Source: Hanstruepera neustonica
Lineage (GTDB): Bacteria; Bacteroidota; Bacteroidia; Flavobacteriales; Flavobacteriaceae
Reading direction: 5' to 3'
DNA: 64,000 nt
Assembly: GCF_002895005.1 (NCBI RefSeq)
Contig: NZ_POWF01000001.1
Location: 62,001-126,000, forward strand
Shown here: piece by piece, positions 63,192 to 64,000 of the stretch
Layout of the letters: each line of letters begins with the position of its first letter
How positions within the stretch are numbered: the stretch's first letter is position 1
The notes under the pieces: generated by a model
The model's database searches: none
What the model saw: only the letters and a program-made list of their open reading frames with translations
Told to the model about the DNA's origin: nothing
Made by a program: the position numbers and the translations under genes

Positions 63192-64000
63192 TTAGTATTT
63201 ATCTATTACAATGGTTTGCAAAGCCTGTGGATTGATTTGTAAATTCACAAGATTACCATTTAATTCAAGCGTATAGTGTTTAGGTTTGGTTTCTGGATTA
63301 AAAACAACAAGTGCTAAAGATTGGTTAGGGTTTTCAACAGCGGTAACCAATAATGACTTATCTGAATTATCAATATGAATTACCTTTGCACCAGGCCTGA
63401 TATATTTACTAAAATGTGCCATGACATAATACAATGGCGTGAAATAGACTTCATCTGCCTGTGGGTCTACAATAACTGGTGCAACACACCAATTTTCAAA
63501 CCAATTTGGGCCTCCTTGTCTATCGAGAACCATATTCCAATCTACCCAGCCATCAACCCAATTGTTCAGGCACCCAATAATATCTCTGGCATAACGATTT
63601 ACAGGAGCATACTTTGGGTGCAGGTATTTTTCATCTTCTGCTGCCCAATCCCAGCCCCAATCTGTGGCTTCTTTTTTCCAATACCAAGCATCATCTTTCC
63701 ATTTTGGTACTTCGGAATCCACACAACCTTCTGTTTCAATTAAGAATTTGTTTGGTGCTTTTTGATGTGCATATTGCAAGGCTACTGGAAATACTTCATA
63801 GGTGCTTTCGTACCAATGAATGGCCGTTCCGTCAAAATATTTTGAAGATGCTTCTGTGGCATACATAACATCTACCCATTCTTTTAAACCAGCTCTATTT
63901 TGATCGTAACCTAAAATTTTCACATCTCTTTTCCCCTCTGCTTCTAATTTTGGTCCTAAATGATTCTGAACAAAATCTGTTTCTTCAGCTGGGTTAAAAT
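63192..64000 (-). CDS. GH30 family glycosidase, truncated by the window end
   Basis: The frame stays open through the right edge, so only the C-terminal ~270 residues are visible. The visible part holds the nucleophile in FLIETEGCVDS (SEAC-like position of the glucocerebrosidase group), the DGTAIHWYES barrel strand, GCLNNWVDGWVDWNMVLD and the C-terminal beta-sandwich (SLALVVFNPETKPKHYTLEL). GH30 enzymes cut beta-1,6-glucan and related linkages, so it could remove the beta-1,6 branches of laminarin. The acid/base Glu and the N-terminus are outside the window, so localisation cannot be seen. Confidence 0.9.
   Translation of the reverse strand, partial: FNPAEETDFVQNHLGPKLEAEGKRDVKILGYDQNRAGLKEWVDVMYATEASSKYFDGTAIHWYESTYEVFPVALQYAHQKAPNKFLIETEGCVDSEVPKWKDDAWYWKKEATDWGWDWAAEDEKYLHPKYAPVNRYARDIIGCLNNWVDGWVDWNMVLDRQGGPNWFENWCVAPVIVDPQADEVYFTPLYYVMAHFSKYIRPGAKVIHIDNSDKSLLVTAVENPNQSLALVVFNPETKPKHYTLELNGNLVNLQINPQALQTIVIDKY

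Noticed and set aside
63375-63743. 122-codon open frame antisense to the GH30 gene
   Set aside because: The opposite strand encodes conserved GH30 motifs; the antisense product has no recognisable features.

Overview
The window is AT-rich DNA from a member of the Bacteroidota, most likely a marine-type Flavobacteriaceae. The evidence is four proteins with type IX secretion (T9SS) C-terminal sorting domains, a FecI/FecR/TonB-receptor triad, promoter-like TTG / TAnnTTTG elements, start sites without clear Shine-Dalgarno sequences, a complete flexirubin-type pigment cluster, and a beta-glucan (laminarin-type) utilisation locus. No tRNA, rRNA, insertion sequence, phage gene or CRISPR array was seen.

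Left flank (1-13.4 kb): the 3' part of a T9SS FG-GAP protein, a small secreted protein, a CBS-domain protein, a membrane M28 peptidase, a TPR protein, an M13 lipoprotein endopeptidase, a large T9SS Asp-box propeller protein, a small lipoprotein, an SDR-type L-threonine 3-dehydrogenase and an unknown secreted protein. Terminator-like hairpins separate several of these.

Core (13.4-46.5 kb): a flexirubin / aryl polyene-dialkylresorcinol cluster. A divergent FAD halogenase/monooxygenase is followed by 33 co-directional genes, nearly all overlapping or separated by fewer than 20 nt. The expected flow is as follows. Tyrosine ammonia-lyase makes 4-coumarate, and an AMP ligase loads it on one of two ACPs. 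Three ketosynthases with the catalytic triad, a chain-length-factor-like partner, a FabG ketoreductase and three hotdog dehydratases build the polyene. A methyltransferase and the halogenase decorate it. DarB (KASIII-like) and DarA (flavodoxin-like aromatase) make the dialkylresorcinol. A BtrH-like acyltransferase, an LpxL-like acyltransferase or an MMPL-PlsC fusion could form the ester. An ABC exporter, MMPL protein, LolA, a lipoprotein and a small beta-barrel would move the pigment to the outer membrane. Several members have no assigned step: a WG-repeat protein, a 135-aa HTH-like protein, a catalytically stripped ketosynthase-like protein, a CrtI-like oxidoreductase, a JmjC-like oxygenase and a C45 N-terminal-nucleophile hydrolase.

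Right flank (46.5-64 kb): an orphan PoNe-immunity-like (DUF1911) gene; a secreted propeller protein and a DinB-like protein; a minus-strand redox module (OB-fold protein, T9SS cupredoxin, DUF5777 barrel, mono-haem cytochrome, YceI); two related acidic lipoproteins; an ECF sigma / anti-sigma / STN-TonB receptor unit; and a LacI-type regulator with a glucan locus (T9SS carbohydrate-binding protein, GH17, GPH-family transporter, GH30 cut by the window end). The GH17 and GH30 enzymes with the transporter suggest uptake of beta-1,3/1,6-glucan oligomers and their hydrolysis inside the cell.

Residue numbers are hand counts. Family assignments come from motif recognition, not database searches.
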